From the NCBI GenBank assembly GCA_001643675.2, contig LSRY02000007.1, forward strand, positions 1,814,001 through 1,878,000: a DNA stretch of 64,000 nt. The letters run 5' to 3'. The first letter of the stretch is position 1; each line of letters opens with the position of its first letter. The DNA is from Monocercomonoides exilis. Its lineage: Eukaryota; Preaxostyla; Oxymonadida; Polymastigidae. Shown here in pieces: positions 41,470 through 51,099 of this stretch. The notes below the pieces were generated by a model. That model had not been told where the DNA came from. It did not search any database and saw nothing but the letters and a program-made list of their open reading frames with translations. Position numbers and translations under genes: made by a program.

Positions 41470-43938
41470 ATGAAAAGCGAAAAATATTTAGATTCCAGAA
41501 ACAGTAGAAATTTTTCATTTCCGAAAAGCTTAAAGACATGCTCTTCTGGATCAAAACGCTGCTTCAATTCATTCGATAGCAATGAAAAACAAAATGTAGA
41601 AACATTAAAATTAAAAGAAGATAAAGTATACGAAAATGATCCTTCTTTCAATAAGGCAACTGATCAACTATTAAAAAATATCAGCCATGAGCTAATTGAA
41701 GCAAATTCTCAATCAATTGAATCGACAGAAACTACTTTTGAGCATCATCATTCGTCTCCATCATATGCAACTCATTTATTGCACACATCCAATAATTTTG
41801 AGGCTGAATCCGACGATTCAATATCTTCTTCAAATGATAAACCAACGTTACAGCACGCTTTATTGCATTGGCGGCCTCACGTCCAGCAGTTAAGCCATCT
41901 GAGCCAAGACGTTAATGTTATTGTTGAAGGAAAAGGCGTGTCAAAGTTTGCTCGAATGATGAAGCTGGGGCTGTTGCAGAGGTGGATGAATGAGGATAGA
42001 AAAATTTTGAATCACGAAGTGCTTGAAACACAAAGTGTTAAGCTTCAGTCTTCACCTTTACCATCATTTGAAAGCTACCAACCATTTTCGACAAATCAAC
42101 CGACAAACAAGCTTCTACCATCATCTTCTATTATTCTTCAGCGCAATGGCATGGCAAATCAATCCGAAAGTGATGAAATAGAGATTGATTATGAAAAGAC
42201 AAGCGAACATATCGAAAAAAGCGAAAACCCAAAAATATCGACAATTGATGGAGCAAAAACAAACGTATCAGAAAGAAATGTGATGACCAGAAGAAAAAGG
42301 CAGCTTGTGAAGAAGCAGATTCACGAAGCAAAGAAGTACAAAAGAGCATTTGGCGAATGGATTAGGAAGGATTGGATAACAAATGAGGAGGAGGCACACA
42401 TGTGGGACATTGCGGAAGCAAAATTAAAAATTGCCAATAACAATACATTGGTGGATGATTATAAAAAAACAAAAACAGAATCTTTGAATGAAACTGTTCA
42501 GATAAAGAGCGGGAAATGCGATGATGCAAAGGAAGAAGGCTGCGAAAAAGCTGATGAAAATTTCACAGAAAAGCAGCACAACAACAGGCAAACATTGGAA
42601 GAGCTGAAGAACCAGCTGAAAGAAGAGATTTTGGCAATAGCTGCACTCACAACAGCAACAAAATCAGATCAATCAACATCTTTTCATTCTGATGAGTTTA
42701 ATTCTGGCTCAAGTGCTCCATCGTCACTTGGCGATGCAAAGGCAAAGCTGGCTGAGCTGAAAGAGCAGATCTCAAAGAAAGAAAGAAAACTCGCACAGAA
42801 GGCCGTTTCGTGTGGGCTGAGTGACATTGAGCGCTTTTCGTGGCTGAAGGACAAGACGAAAGTGCCAGACAGCCGAGCGTATGCTTCCGAGTCGAGCTTT
42901 CTGACGTATTTTCTGAGCGACAACAAAGTCGACCCTCGCTTCTGGTCTCCTCCTGTGCCGAGGCCGGCTGTTGGCTGTCTGTTTGATTCAGACAAAGAAG
43001 AAGCAAGCGAAGAATGCGAGGAAAACACGACGGAAGACGAAGGAGGTGAAGAGGAAGAGCCAACTTGCCAGTTGTTTGATGGAACCCAGAACATCCCTTC
43101 TTTTCCATTTCCTTTTCTTATTGATGAAGAAAAAGACGATTTTCAAACGAAACAATTACAAACTTCAAATTCGACAACATCTGAAAATATGAAATCCACT
43201 TATATTTTGAAGCAACCTCCTGATATTTCTTTTGATCCACTTTCAATTTCTGTTTCATCTTTGAAGCAAACAAGCCATTCATCGTTGATGAATGACTCTT
43301 TCCGTCCAACAGCTTCAACAGTTATATTGAACGGAAAGAATTTCACGAGCAACAGTTCGTTGCTATACAGATGCAGCGAATACGAACAATTCAGAGAAGA
43401 AAAGCCATGCTATGTTGAATTTAATTCTACATTCAAAGCGAAAAATGAAGAAGAAAAAACGAACCTTCTCATTTCTTCCTGTTTACCAAAGAATTCTTCA
43501 CAAAAAGGAGCAAGCGCAGGCAATTCCGTCTCTTCACTCGAATTGGCGCTATCAAGCTTCACACAAACAGGGCAATTGTCCTTTCCGCCCTCATTGCAAT
43601 CATCATCTTCTTCTTCTTCGTTTGCATCGAACACCTCTGTTGTATGTGATCTTCCTCCTTCCCTCATTCCGATTGATTTCTCCGAGATGCTGCCACGTTT
43701 CACCGATCCCACGACAAATGTTCGCCGAATAAAAAGAATGCGGCAGAGAAAAATTAATCCGATGCTATTTGTTCAGCAGTCTTCCCTTCCATTTTTGGAG
43801 GTCAAAGAAACTCCTCCTCTGATTCTTCCATTCTTCTGCTATTTGAACATCTTGATTTGTCAAAGACGCAGATGGGATTCAATGCATTACAGGAAGGCAG
43901 AAGCTCAGAGAAGAAGAAACGAAATGCTAAAGTTATAA
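41470..43938 (+). CDS. Hypothetical charged, partly coiled-coil protein
   Basis: The open frame runs from 41392, but its first in-frame ATG is at 41470 (MKSEKYLDSRNSRN), giving 822 residues; a spliced upstream exon is possible. Ordered-looking parts: GKGVSKFARMMKLGLLQRWM, a basic helix RRKRQLVKKQIHEAKKYKRA with GEWIRKDWITNEEEAHMWDI, a coiled coil LGDAKAKLAELKEQISKKER, and SWLKDKTKVPDSRAYASESS followed by a WSPPVPRP segment. The rest is Ser/Glu-rich. The last 40 codons change character after a T-rich stretch (about 43810-43860), so a last small intron is possible. No family recognised. It converges on the helicase gene. Confidence 0.6.
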   Translation: MKSEKYLDSRNSRNFSFPKSLKTCSSGSKRCFNSFDSNEKQNVETLKLKEDKVYENDPSFNKATDQLLKNISHELIEANSQSIESTETTFEHHHSSPSYATHLLHTSNNFEAESDDSISSSNDKPTLQHALLHWRPHVQQLSHLSQDVNVIVEGKGVSKFARMMKLGLLQRWMNEDRKILNHEVLETQSVKLQSSPLPSFESYQPFSTNQPTNKLLPSSSIILQRNGMANQSESDEIEIDYEKTSEHIEKSENPKISTIDGAKTNVSERNVMTRRKRQLVKKQIHEAKKYKRAFGEWIRKDWITNEEEAHMWDIAEAKLKIANNNTLVDDYKKTKTESLNETVQIKSGKCDDAKEEGCEKADENFTEKQHNNRQTLEELKNQLKEEILAIAALTTATKSDQSTSFHSDEFNSGSSAPSSLGDAKAKLAELKEQISKKERKLAQKAVSCGLSDIERFSWLKDKTKVPDSRAYASESSFLTYFLSDNKVDPRFWSPPVPRPAVGCLFDSDKEEASEECEENTTEDEGGEEEEPTCQLFDGTQNIPSFPFPFLIDEEKDDFQTKQLQTSNSTTSENMKSTYILKQPPDISFDPLSISVSSLKQTSHSSLMNDSFRPTASTVILNGKNFTSNSSLLYRCSEYEQFREEKPCYVEFNSTFKAKNEEEKTNLLISSCLPKNSSQKGASAGNSVSSLELALSSFTQTGQLSFPPSLQSSSSSSSFASNTSVVCDLPPSLIPIDFSEMLPRFTDPTTNVRRIKRMRQRKINPMLFVQQSSLPFLEVKETPPLILPFFCYLNILICQRRRWDSMHYRKAEAQRRRNEMLKL

Positions 43939-44765
43939 ATATGAATGTCTTTTGAATTAGAAGTTTTGGAAGAGAATCTTTCAGTTTTTGTTGTAATTTT
44001 TAGTTTAACTTAATAATCTGCTTCTGAAATGGAGAATCAATGCAATACTTGATAAAAACACATTTATTCAATTATTTTTCTTTCAATTTTTGCCAACACG
44101 CAATATTCAATGAAAGCAAAAAAATAAATATCAGAAAAAAAGTCATGAACAAAATATGTGTTTTGCAAATTAGAAAGTGATGAAATGAAGAAAAGTCAAA
44201 ATTAAAATCGCTAAATTTTCATCCCTAAAAGTGTGTAAAAGTTAAGACAAACAGATGTGAGGAAAAAGGCTATAAAGAAACAAAATGTACGAACAAATTA
44301 GAAAATTTAGTGCTTAAGGTCAAAATATTTTTTTTTGAAGTGTATAGAAATGTTGCGCATCAGATATTTTTTGTGTTAATGTTCAGCTCTTCTGCTTTCA
44401 GCTCACAAATGCCAGGAGAAAATATTGTTCATGCTTTTCTCTAACGCAATTTTACTCATTTCGTTCTGACATTTTCACTCTTTCTTCCTCTTGTCTATCT
44501 TCAAACATACAAAAAGAAAAATAAAAATTACTCATTTATTGTAACTTCAAATAACACTTATAAAACTCCAATCCTTTTGAATCATTGGTGGAGGACATTA
44601 TAATAGTGATGATTCGAATTCTTTATCATGTTAATTTTTTTCTTTATAATTTTCTTTAATTTCATAAGTTATAATTCATTTTTCTTATAAAATCCTCTTC
44701 ATTCCACTCTTTCCTTTCATTTCATCACATTTCACCCACACTGTCAATAATTCCTTCCTTTTTTT
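43939..44765. other. Convergent 3' spacer
   Basis: AT-rich sequence between the ends of two convergent genes. Nothing recognised beyond possible 3' UTRs. Confidence 0.5.
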
Positions 44766-47408
44766 TTACAAGATATCTGCCCAATTGAAGTCCATATTCG
44801 TGTCTCCATCGTCCACATCGCTCCACGAAGGCGCCGGATGTGCCGGATCGCTCTCTGCGCCTGCCGAAGACGACTTGCCTTCTGCACTCTCCTCAGGCGT
44901 GTCCTGCACCCACGACGGCCCCGACCACCCAGACGCCTTCTGCTCGTCCTCTCTCTTGCGCATCTCTCTGCTCTCTCCACTCGGCTGGCTCGAGCTCTGA
45001 TACTTTGGATACTCCTCGCGCCTGTCTCCGTATCCTCCGTCTCTTCTTCCTTTCCATCCTCCTCCTCCTCCTCCTCCTCCACTCCCTCCTCCGCCATACC
45101 CTCCGCTCTGCCTGTCTCTCCACCCGCCTCCGCTGCTGCCTCTGTCTCCTCCCCTGCTCCATCCGCCGCCTCCCTCTCGTCTCATGTCTCTGCCTCTGCC
45201 AAATGATGGTGAGCCAGACATCGGAAACGAGGGTGTAGAAGCACTCGTGTAGACAGCTGGAGATGGAACAGGAGTCGGAGATTGGGACGAGTATGATGAA
45301 GATGTGTAGGACGATGAAAGATGAGAAGGAGAGGTGGAAGATGAGTCTCTTGACATTTTGATGTCATCTCCTTCTTCATCAACAATCACTGAAGTCGGCG
45401 ATGGCTTATATGGAACAAGTCTGTTTGTCAGCACTTCTCTTTCGGGTCCCCCGCTTCTCCTTTCCCACTCACCGCCTGCGCTTCCGTGGCTTCCATATCC
45501 ACCAGACCCGCTTCCTCTGTCGCTCGGCCCTCCTGCTCCGCTTCTCATCAGCCCGCCACTCCGCCCGCTGTGAGTGTATGAAACAGACGCAAAGCCACTG
45601 TCATCTCTGCTTCCGCGTTCTCCATATCCACCGCTGCTACTGCTCCCGTACCCGCCATAGCCTCCCCCACCACCTCCTCCTCTTCCCCTTCGGAAATCTC
45701 TTCCTCCAAATCCTGATCCCCATTTCCCTCCTCCGCCGCCTCCTCTTCTGGCTCCCATTTCGTAGAAGAACTCAGGAATTTCTTGATTTGCCTCGTTCAA
45801 CTTCCGGATCAGTTGTGGAATCATGTCGCCATCCTGCGGCCTGATAAATGTGATTGATGTTCCTGGGTTCCCCACTCTCCCTGTTCTTCCTATGCGATGG
45901 ACGTATCTTTCGATATCACGAGGCATCGTGTAGTTGATGACTGTCCGCACAAACGGGATGTCGAGTCCTCGCGCAGCCACGTCTGTCGCCACGAGGATGT
46001 TGGCAAGCCCCTTTCGGAAAGTAAACAGCGCATTCTCTCTTTCTTCTTGCGTTCTGTCTCCGTGGATGGATGTCGCCTGAAATCCTTCGTAATTCAGCTG
46101 GTGCTCAAGCTTGTTAGCTTCTGCTTTTGTCTCAGTGAAAACAAGAACCAAGTTCAGTTCTTTATCTCCACCAGAACTGGGTTTACTGATTGAAGAAGTT
46201 GAGCTCCTTGGTGTTGATGAACTGTGCAAGCTGGATGTCGTTCCAAGAATATCTTGCAAAAGAAGAACCAATTGGGTGTATGCAACATCGTCGATTCCAC
46301 GCCCCATATCGACGATTTTCTCAAATTTCTGTGTGATATCTTGAGTTGTCGTTCCCACTTTCCCAACAACAACAAAAAGATAATCAGAAAGGAAATCTGC
46401 AGACATGCGCTGTATTTCAACTGGAAATGTCGCAGAAAACATTAAAGTTTGCCTTCTTCCGGTTTCTGGCATTTCATGCTTATAAACAATCTCCCGGATC
46501 TGAGGTGCAAAACCCATATCAAGCATTGTATCAGCCTCATCCAAGCAAAATATTTCGATTCGGCGAAGTGAAATAATCCGTTTTTGAAGAAGATCTGTCA
46601 ATCTTCCTGGAGTTGCAACAATTAGATCCGAGCCATGCCTCCTAATAGCAGAGACTTGCTCTTTCATATTTCGCCCTCCATAAGCTAATGATACAATCAC
46701 ATTCGTACAATGAGAAAATTTGAGCGCTTCTTCAAAAATCTGGATTGACAATTCTCTTGTAGGTGCCAAAATTAATGCAAGAGGATGTACAATAAGCTGT
46801 CCTCCAACATAAGATTTTCCACCAAAATTCTTAGCTTTTACAAGTTTTGCCAAAATTGGCAGCAAAAAGGCGGCCGTCTTCCCCGAACCAGTTTGAGCAC
46901 ATGCCATCAAATCACGGTTTTCTAAGATGATAGGTATTGCATGTTTCTGAATTGGTGTTGGCTTTTGATACTGGGCAAGCCGAATATTTCTATTAATTGC
47001 TTGGCCAAAGTCTAATTCAACAAAATTGTTGAACGGCTCAACAAAGTTTTTCCCGCTAACTTCAACGTCAATTTTATCGTAATCATCAAAGTGAATTCCT
47101 GATTTTGTTGAATTTGCGAACATTTTTTTTTCTCTTTCTTTTTGTTCTTCTGTCAAAACAAATTCACTATCGCCACCATAACCCACTCTTGAAGAATAAC
47201 TATCGCTCGATGGTAGAGGTGCGGAATCGCTTCTAGAAGGGTGAAGTGTCCTTGACTGAAATGAATGAGAAGTCGAAATGCCAGAAGTGCGAAATGAACC
47301 GCCAGACTGATTCTGCGCTGCCTGTTCCTGGCGTCTTCGATGAGGAGGAACATATTTTTCTTCTGAAGGTTTAACTTCAGTTTTGTTATCCGTATTTATT
47401 TCAGACAT
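44766..47408 (-). CDS. DED1: DEAD-box RNA helicase, DDX3/Ded1 type
   Basis: ATP-dependent RNA helicase of the translation-initiation DDX3/Ded1 subfamily. The start is the ATG at 47406-47408 (MSEINTDNKTEVKPSEEKYV); the frame is also open one TTG codon upstream. Motifs in order: YVPPHRR near the N-terminus, a Q-motif region (YQKPTPIQKHAIPIIL), Walker A AQTGSGKTAAFL (about residue 168), PTREL, TPGRL, DEAD (about residue 289), SAT, the RecA2 motif ATDVAARGLDIPF, and HRIGRTGR (about residue 504). All catalytic motifs are intact. The C-terminus is a long Gly/Arg/Ser-rich tail ending DFNWADIL, as in Ded1-like tails. 880 residues and no introns, longer than yeast Ded1 because of the tail. The symbol is by subfamily, not proven orthology. 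Confidence 0.95.
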   Translation of the reverse strand: MSEINTDNKTEVKPSEEKYVPPHRRRQEQAAQNQSGGSFRTSGISTSHSFQSRTLHPSRSDSAPLPSSDSYSSRVGYGGDSEFVLTEEQKEREKKMFANSTKSGIHFDDYDKIDVEVSGKNFVEPFNNFVELDFGQAINRNIRLAQYQKPTPIQKHAIPIILENRDLMACAQTGSGKTAAFLLPILAKLVKAKNFGGKSYVGGQLIVHPLALILAPTRELSIQIFEEALKFSHCTNVIVSLAYGGRNMKEQVSAIRRHGSDLIVATPGRLTDLLQKRIISLRRIEIFCLDEADTMLDMGFAPQIREIVYKHEMPETGRRQTLMFSATFPVEIQRMSADFLSDYLFVVVGKVGTTTQDITQKFEKIVDMGRGIDDVAYTQLVLLLQDILGTTSSLHSSSTPRSSTSSISKPSSGGDKELNLVLVFTETKAEANKLEHQLNYEGFQATSIHGDRTQEERENALFTFRKGLANILVATDVAARGLDIPFVRTVINYTMPRDIERYVHRIGRTGRVGNPGTSITFIRPQDGDMIPQLIRKLNEANQEIPEFFYEMGARRGGGGGGKWGSGFGGRDFRRGRGGGGGGGYGGYGSSSSGGYGERGSRDDSGFASVSYTHSGRSGGLMRSGAGGPSDRGSGSGGYGSHGSAGGEWERRSGGPEREVLTNRLVPYKPSPTSVIVDEEGDDIKMSRDSSSTSPSHLSSSYTSSSYSSQSPTPVPSPAVYTSASTPSFPMSGSPSFGRGRDMRREGGGGWSRGGDRGSSGGGWRDRQSGGYGGGGSGGGGGGGGWKGRRDGGYGDRREEYPKYQSSSQPSGESREMRKREDEQKASGWSGPSWVQDTPEESAEGKSSSAGAESDPAHPAPSWSDVDDGDTNMDFNWADIL

Positions 47409-48613
47409 CAAAGTCTAAAAATTGGTTATAACCATATTATTGTTTATGAAACCCAAAGCTCGCATATCAAGATCTATATGATCTTTGAAAAAATCAATAT
47501 TTTATTTGTTTCTTTTAATCAATATATTAGAACAGTAAATCGCATCTAATCGTTGCAGTATTCTATTTTGATAGGCTGTTCTCGATATAAGCATGAATTG
47601 AAAGTGGAAAAGGCAAAAATAATAAATTTTTTATTATTCACGTGCTTCATTTTGCAAAAAACATCATCAAAGATACTTCGTGATTTTTATATATTTCTCT
47701 CTATTTTGTATATCCAGTGTTTTGTAGTTTCATCGTTTGTTTATTTTATTATCCTCCCAAATCATCGAACAATATCATAATTGATTTTTTATTTGGAAAT
47801 TTGCTTCCGTTTATAAAGCATAATTTTAATATTATGCTGTGGAAGGTGATATGTTCCATGAAGGAAGTATTTTAAAACTTCAAGTGAACTATTTTCTGTT
47901 CAATTCTAAAAGAAAAATCAAATATGTATTTTTCAATTGAAAAGCAAGTTAAATTGAATATTTTGATAAGAATGTGAGAAATAATGCAATTAAAGAATAA
48001 TTTTAAGGAAGCCCTCGTTGAAGCTGTTCGTTTTATTCGTTTTGTTTCTGTTTTCAAAATCTTGTTTAACTTTCAAGGATAATTTATAGTTGAGAAGTTT
48101 GAAAATTATCTGATTTCTTTTTTAACCATTTCACTTTTCTTACATGATAATTTGCTCATTTTTTCCACCACTCTTTTATTCTCAATTTCAAAAACATTTT
48201 TCACTTGTTATATTTGTAGCATTTATTTTTCTAGCCAAGATTGAAGTATTTTTGAGAAAATTGTTCAATGTAATTTAAAAAATGATTAAATATTCTTTTG
48301 TGAGTTATTTATCTTTTCAATTCTTATCTTTCTTCACATTTTTGTACTGATGAAAGCAGGAAAGAAATAATCCTGAACATGCATTCAAATCATTCTTTGC
48401 CATTATCATGATTAACATTCTTAATTTTCGAATCATTCATCTTTCAATTATTTATTTACGTAATATCTGTTTTTTAAAAAAATACTTCAATTTAAAGATT
48501 TATTATTTACCTTGATCAAAGAATGTTATCAGATTTTTTCCTGCTCAATTTAAAATAAATGCCTGCTAAAAATTGGAACTTTTATAATTTGTATTGATAT
48601 ATTTTCAATTAAC
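47409..48613. other. Divergent spacer
   Basis: 1.2 kb of AT-rich DNA between the helicase start (minus) and the LEA-like gene (plus). No gene or repeat recognised. The open frame at 47553-47780 has background composition. Confidence 0.5.
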
Positions 48614-49021
48614 ATGAATTCTCAAATGAATCAAGAAAATGAACACAGAGACTCAACTGGACAAACTGATTTTTCCTCTGTTCCTGTTTCATCTATTGCC
48701 TTGTCTAATTCACCTCTACCTCACAATGCACAACCTGTGCAAGATCATCAAGAAGGAATGCTTAAACAAACAGGAGAGCATATGAAAACATTTTTTGTTG
48801 AAGGAGCACATTCAACAAAAGCGGCTGCAGAAGTTATCGGGGAAAAAATAGCATCATTTGCAGGCTCTGCTACAAATAAAACTAAGGATGCATTGTCTTC
48901 ACTTGCTGGCTCCATTAAATCAGGTGTTAAAACGCTTTCTGATAAAATGACACAAAAGCACGATATGAATGAATCAGTAAAAGATGCTCAAGTGCCTTCG
49001 GGAATAGGTCATAATCAATAA
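48614..49021 (+). CDS. Small LEA-like hydrophilic protein
   Basis: 135 residues, ATG to TAA, no intron. The first half is polar and probably disordered. The second half (about residues 50-115) is an amphipathic Ala/Lys/Gly-rich helix region with loosely repeated units (AAAEVIGEKIASFAGSA, NKTKDALSSLAGSIK, SGVKTLSDKMTQK). This resembles group-3 LEA or perilipin-type 11-mer helices, which fold on membranes or protect proteins under stress. The similarity is by pattern only. Its own divergent spacer suggests independent regulation. Confidence 0.6.
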   Translation: MNSQMNQENEHRDSTGQTDFSSVPVSSIALSNSPLPHNAQPVQDHQEGMLKQTGEHMKTFFVEGAHSTKAAAEVIGEKIASFAGSATNKTKDALSSLAGSIKSGVKTLSDKMTQKHDMNESVKDAQVPSGIGHNQ

Positions 49022-49241
49022 TTCTTATTTTCTGAAAATGATATTTATATATTGTATTTTATGTTATTTAAAGACATTTTTACAAAATATTGCATTTATG
49101 AATAATTTCTTTTTAGACAATAAAAATTGACTATTTTGCGAGTAGAATTTTCATTGAGTTTTGTGCATATTTTTTATTACTAAAACATCAAAAAAACGAT
49201 TAACGGATACATAATTTTAATTTATTAAAGAAATAATCTAT

Positions 49242-50377
49242 ATGGAGAAGGAAACACATCTCTATTATGATGTAGCTTTGTTTGACATGGATGGAACATT
49301 ATCTGACTCTCAAGGTATTTCGCTATTTTGTTTGTAATCTTATTTTTGGTGACTGTAGCACTTATTGTTGAATGTTGTCAGCTTACACTTGATCACTTTG
49401 GAAAATCAAAAACAAGAGAACAAATTAGAGTAATGAATCATTTTTTAGTTTTTAATTGTTTAGATTTATTGAGATTATTTGCCTGTTAAGGATGGATTAA
49501 AATCATTATCACTTAGAGGGGAATTATCAAATCTAATGGACAAAGAACTTGATGATCAAGAATATAGAACTGTTTCTAAATTTTATATAAACACTCAGTC
49601 TAGCATTAGAAAAGATTACTTGAAATCTTTTGATGGGGTTTGAATTAAGATGCAAATTTTAATTTCGAATTACTTTAATAATTTTTGGAAAATAAAAATC
49701 TTTTTTCAAAATGCCTATCTTGTCACAAAGGCTCTAGACATGCTGAAAATTTTGACAACCAAAGGGGTAAAAATTGGAGTTGTTTCAAATCGGATGGAAA
49801 AGTCATTGAGAGATGACTGCGACTTTCTTGGACTATTTCCTTATGTCGAAGTTTGCAGAAAGTATAAATACTTGAAACAACATTTTCCACATAATTTTAT
49901 TGTTGCATGTAAATATAGGCGATATTTCCTCCTGATGTTGTCGGAGCATCAAAACCTGCTCCAGATGGTATTATTGCAGCGATGAAATATTTTCATGTGA
50001 CAGATCCCAAAAGAGTTTTATTTGTAGGGGATGCTGACGCAGATGTACTTGCTGCAGAAAGGTTTTTTAGATTTCTTAGAGCAATGCTTTGAATCTTTAA
50101 ATAATTATATATAATTTTTTTTTTTAGAGCAAAGTGCGATAGCTGCGTTGTTCCTTATGCTCAAAAGCGTGATTCAATGATTCATATTCCTACTTACTGG
50201 CTGAATTCACTTGAAGAAATACCTCTTTTGTGCGTCAATGGTCCTGATGCAATCCTCAATAAAAGCAAACCACTTTCTTCATGTTTATGTCATGTTAATA
50301 AACAAATTACAAATAAAGATGAAGCAAGTGTTGAATCACATTCATCACAAATTCCAAAAATTGAAGAAAAAATATGA
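49242..50377 (+). CDS. HAD-superfamily phosphatase (PGP/beta-PGM-like), six exons
   Basis: Exons 49242-49314, 49359-49429, 49491-49637, 49731-49850, 49919-50061 and 50128-50377; introns 44, 61, 93, 68 and 66 nt, all GT-AG and in phase, giving 267 residues. Motif I is FDMDGTLSDS near residue 15 (nucleophile Asp and acid/base Asp). The next exon continues ALIVECCQLTLDHFGKS, the helical cap entrance of phosphoglycolate-phosphatase-like HADs. Motif II is IGVVSN, motif III is the Lys in SKPAPDG, and motif IV is GDADAD. All catalytic residues are present. It should hydrolyse a small phosphorylated metabolite in the cytosol; the substrate cannot be told from sequence. The second junction required an acceptor at 49490 because nearer AGs break the frame. 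The C-terminal 50 residues are polar and unassigned. Confidence 0.85.
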
Positions 50378-50571
50378 AAACAAAACCATGAGAATCGAAA
50401 CTCTCATATGTACTTCCATTTTCGGTATCTCATTCTCGAATATGGCCCATCATTATTTATTATTGAATAAAAAATCAATTTGTTTGTATTCAATAAAGAT
50501 TTTTTAAATATGAAAAATCAGAATTATTTTTCACTTTATTTTGTTACAGCAATATTCGATCCATTTAACGT

Positions 50572-51051
50572 ATGGATGGAAGAAAAAGAAACGTATTTAC
50601 AATTAGAAAAAGTCATCTTCCAGCCTTGGACTCTTCACGTCAATCAACTCCAAGACAGACTTTCTTGACAGAATTTCCATCACAAAGTTCAATTGAAAAT
50701 TTTTTAACGATTGGTTTTGGATTATTCTTTTTTAAGCTGTACTTTAAAGATAATTGCTATTTTGTTTCAGATATCCGCAAAATTGGTGTTAATCAGGTTA
50801 AAAAATTAACAATGAACGTTAATGAAATGGTTTCTGAAATACTAAAAGCTTTATCAGATTTCAAAATTGATGATAAAGCACTTGAGGATGGACAAAGAGC
50901 TGATGAAATGATACGCATTTTAGATGAATGGGACTCGTCCCAGGAAGAATACGAAATAAAATTTGAATCTTTAATGAAAGATATTAATGATATAAAAGGT
51001 TATTTTTTTCTTATTTCCCATCCTCATATCTTTTCATTAACACTTTCAATT

Positions 51052-51099
<48 letters not shown>

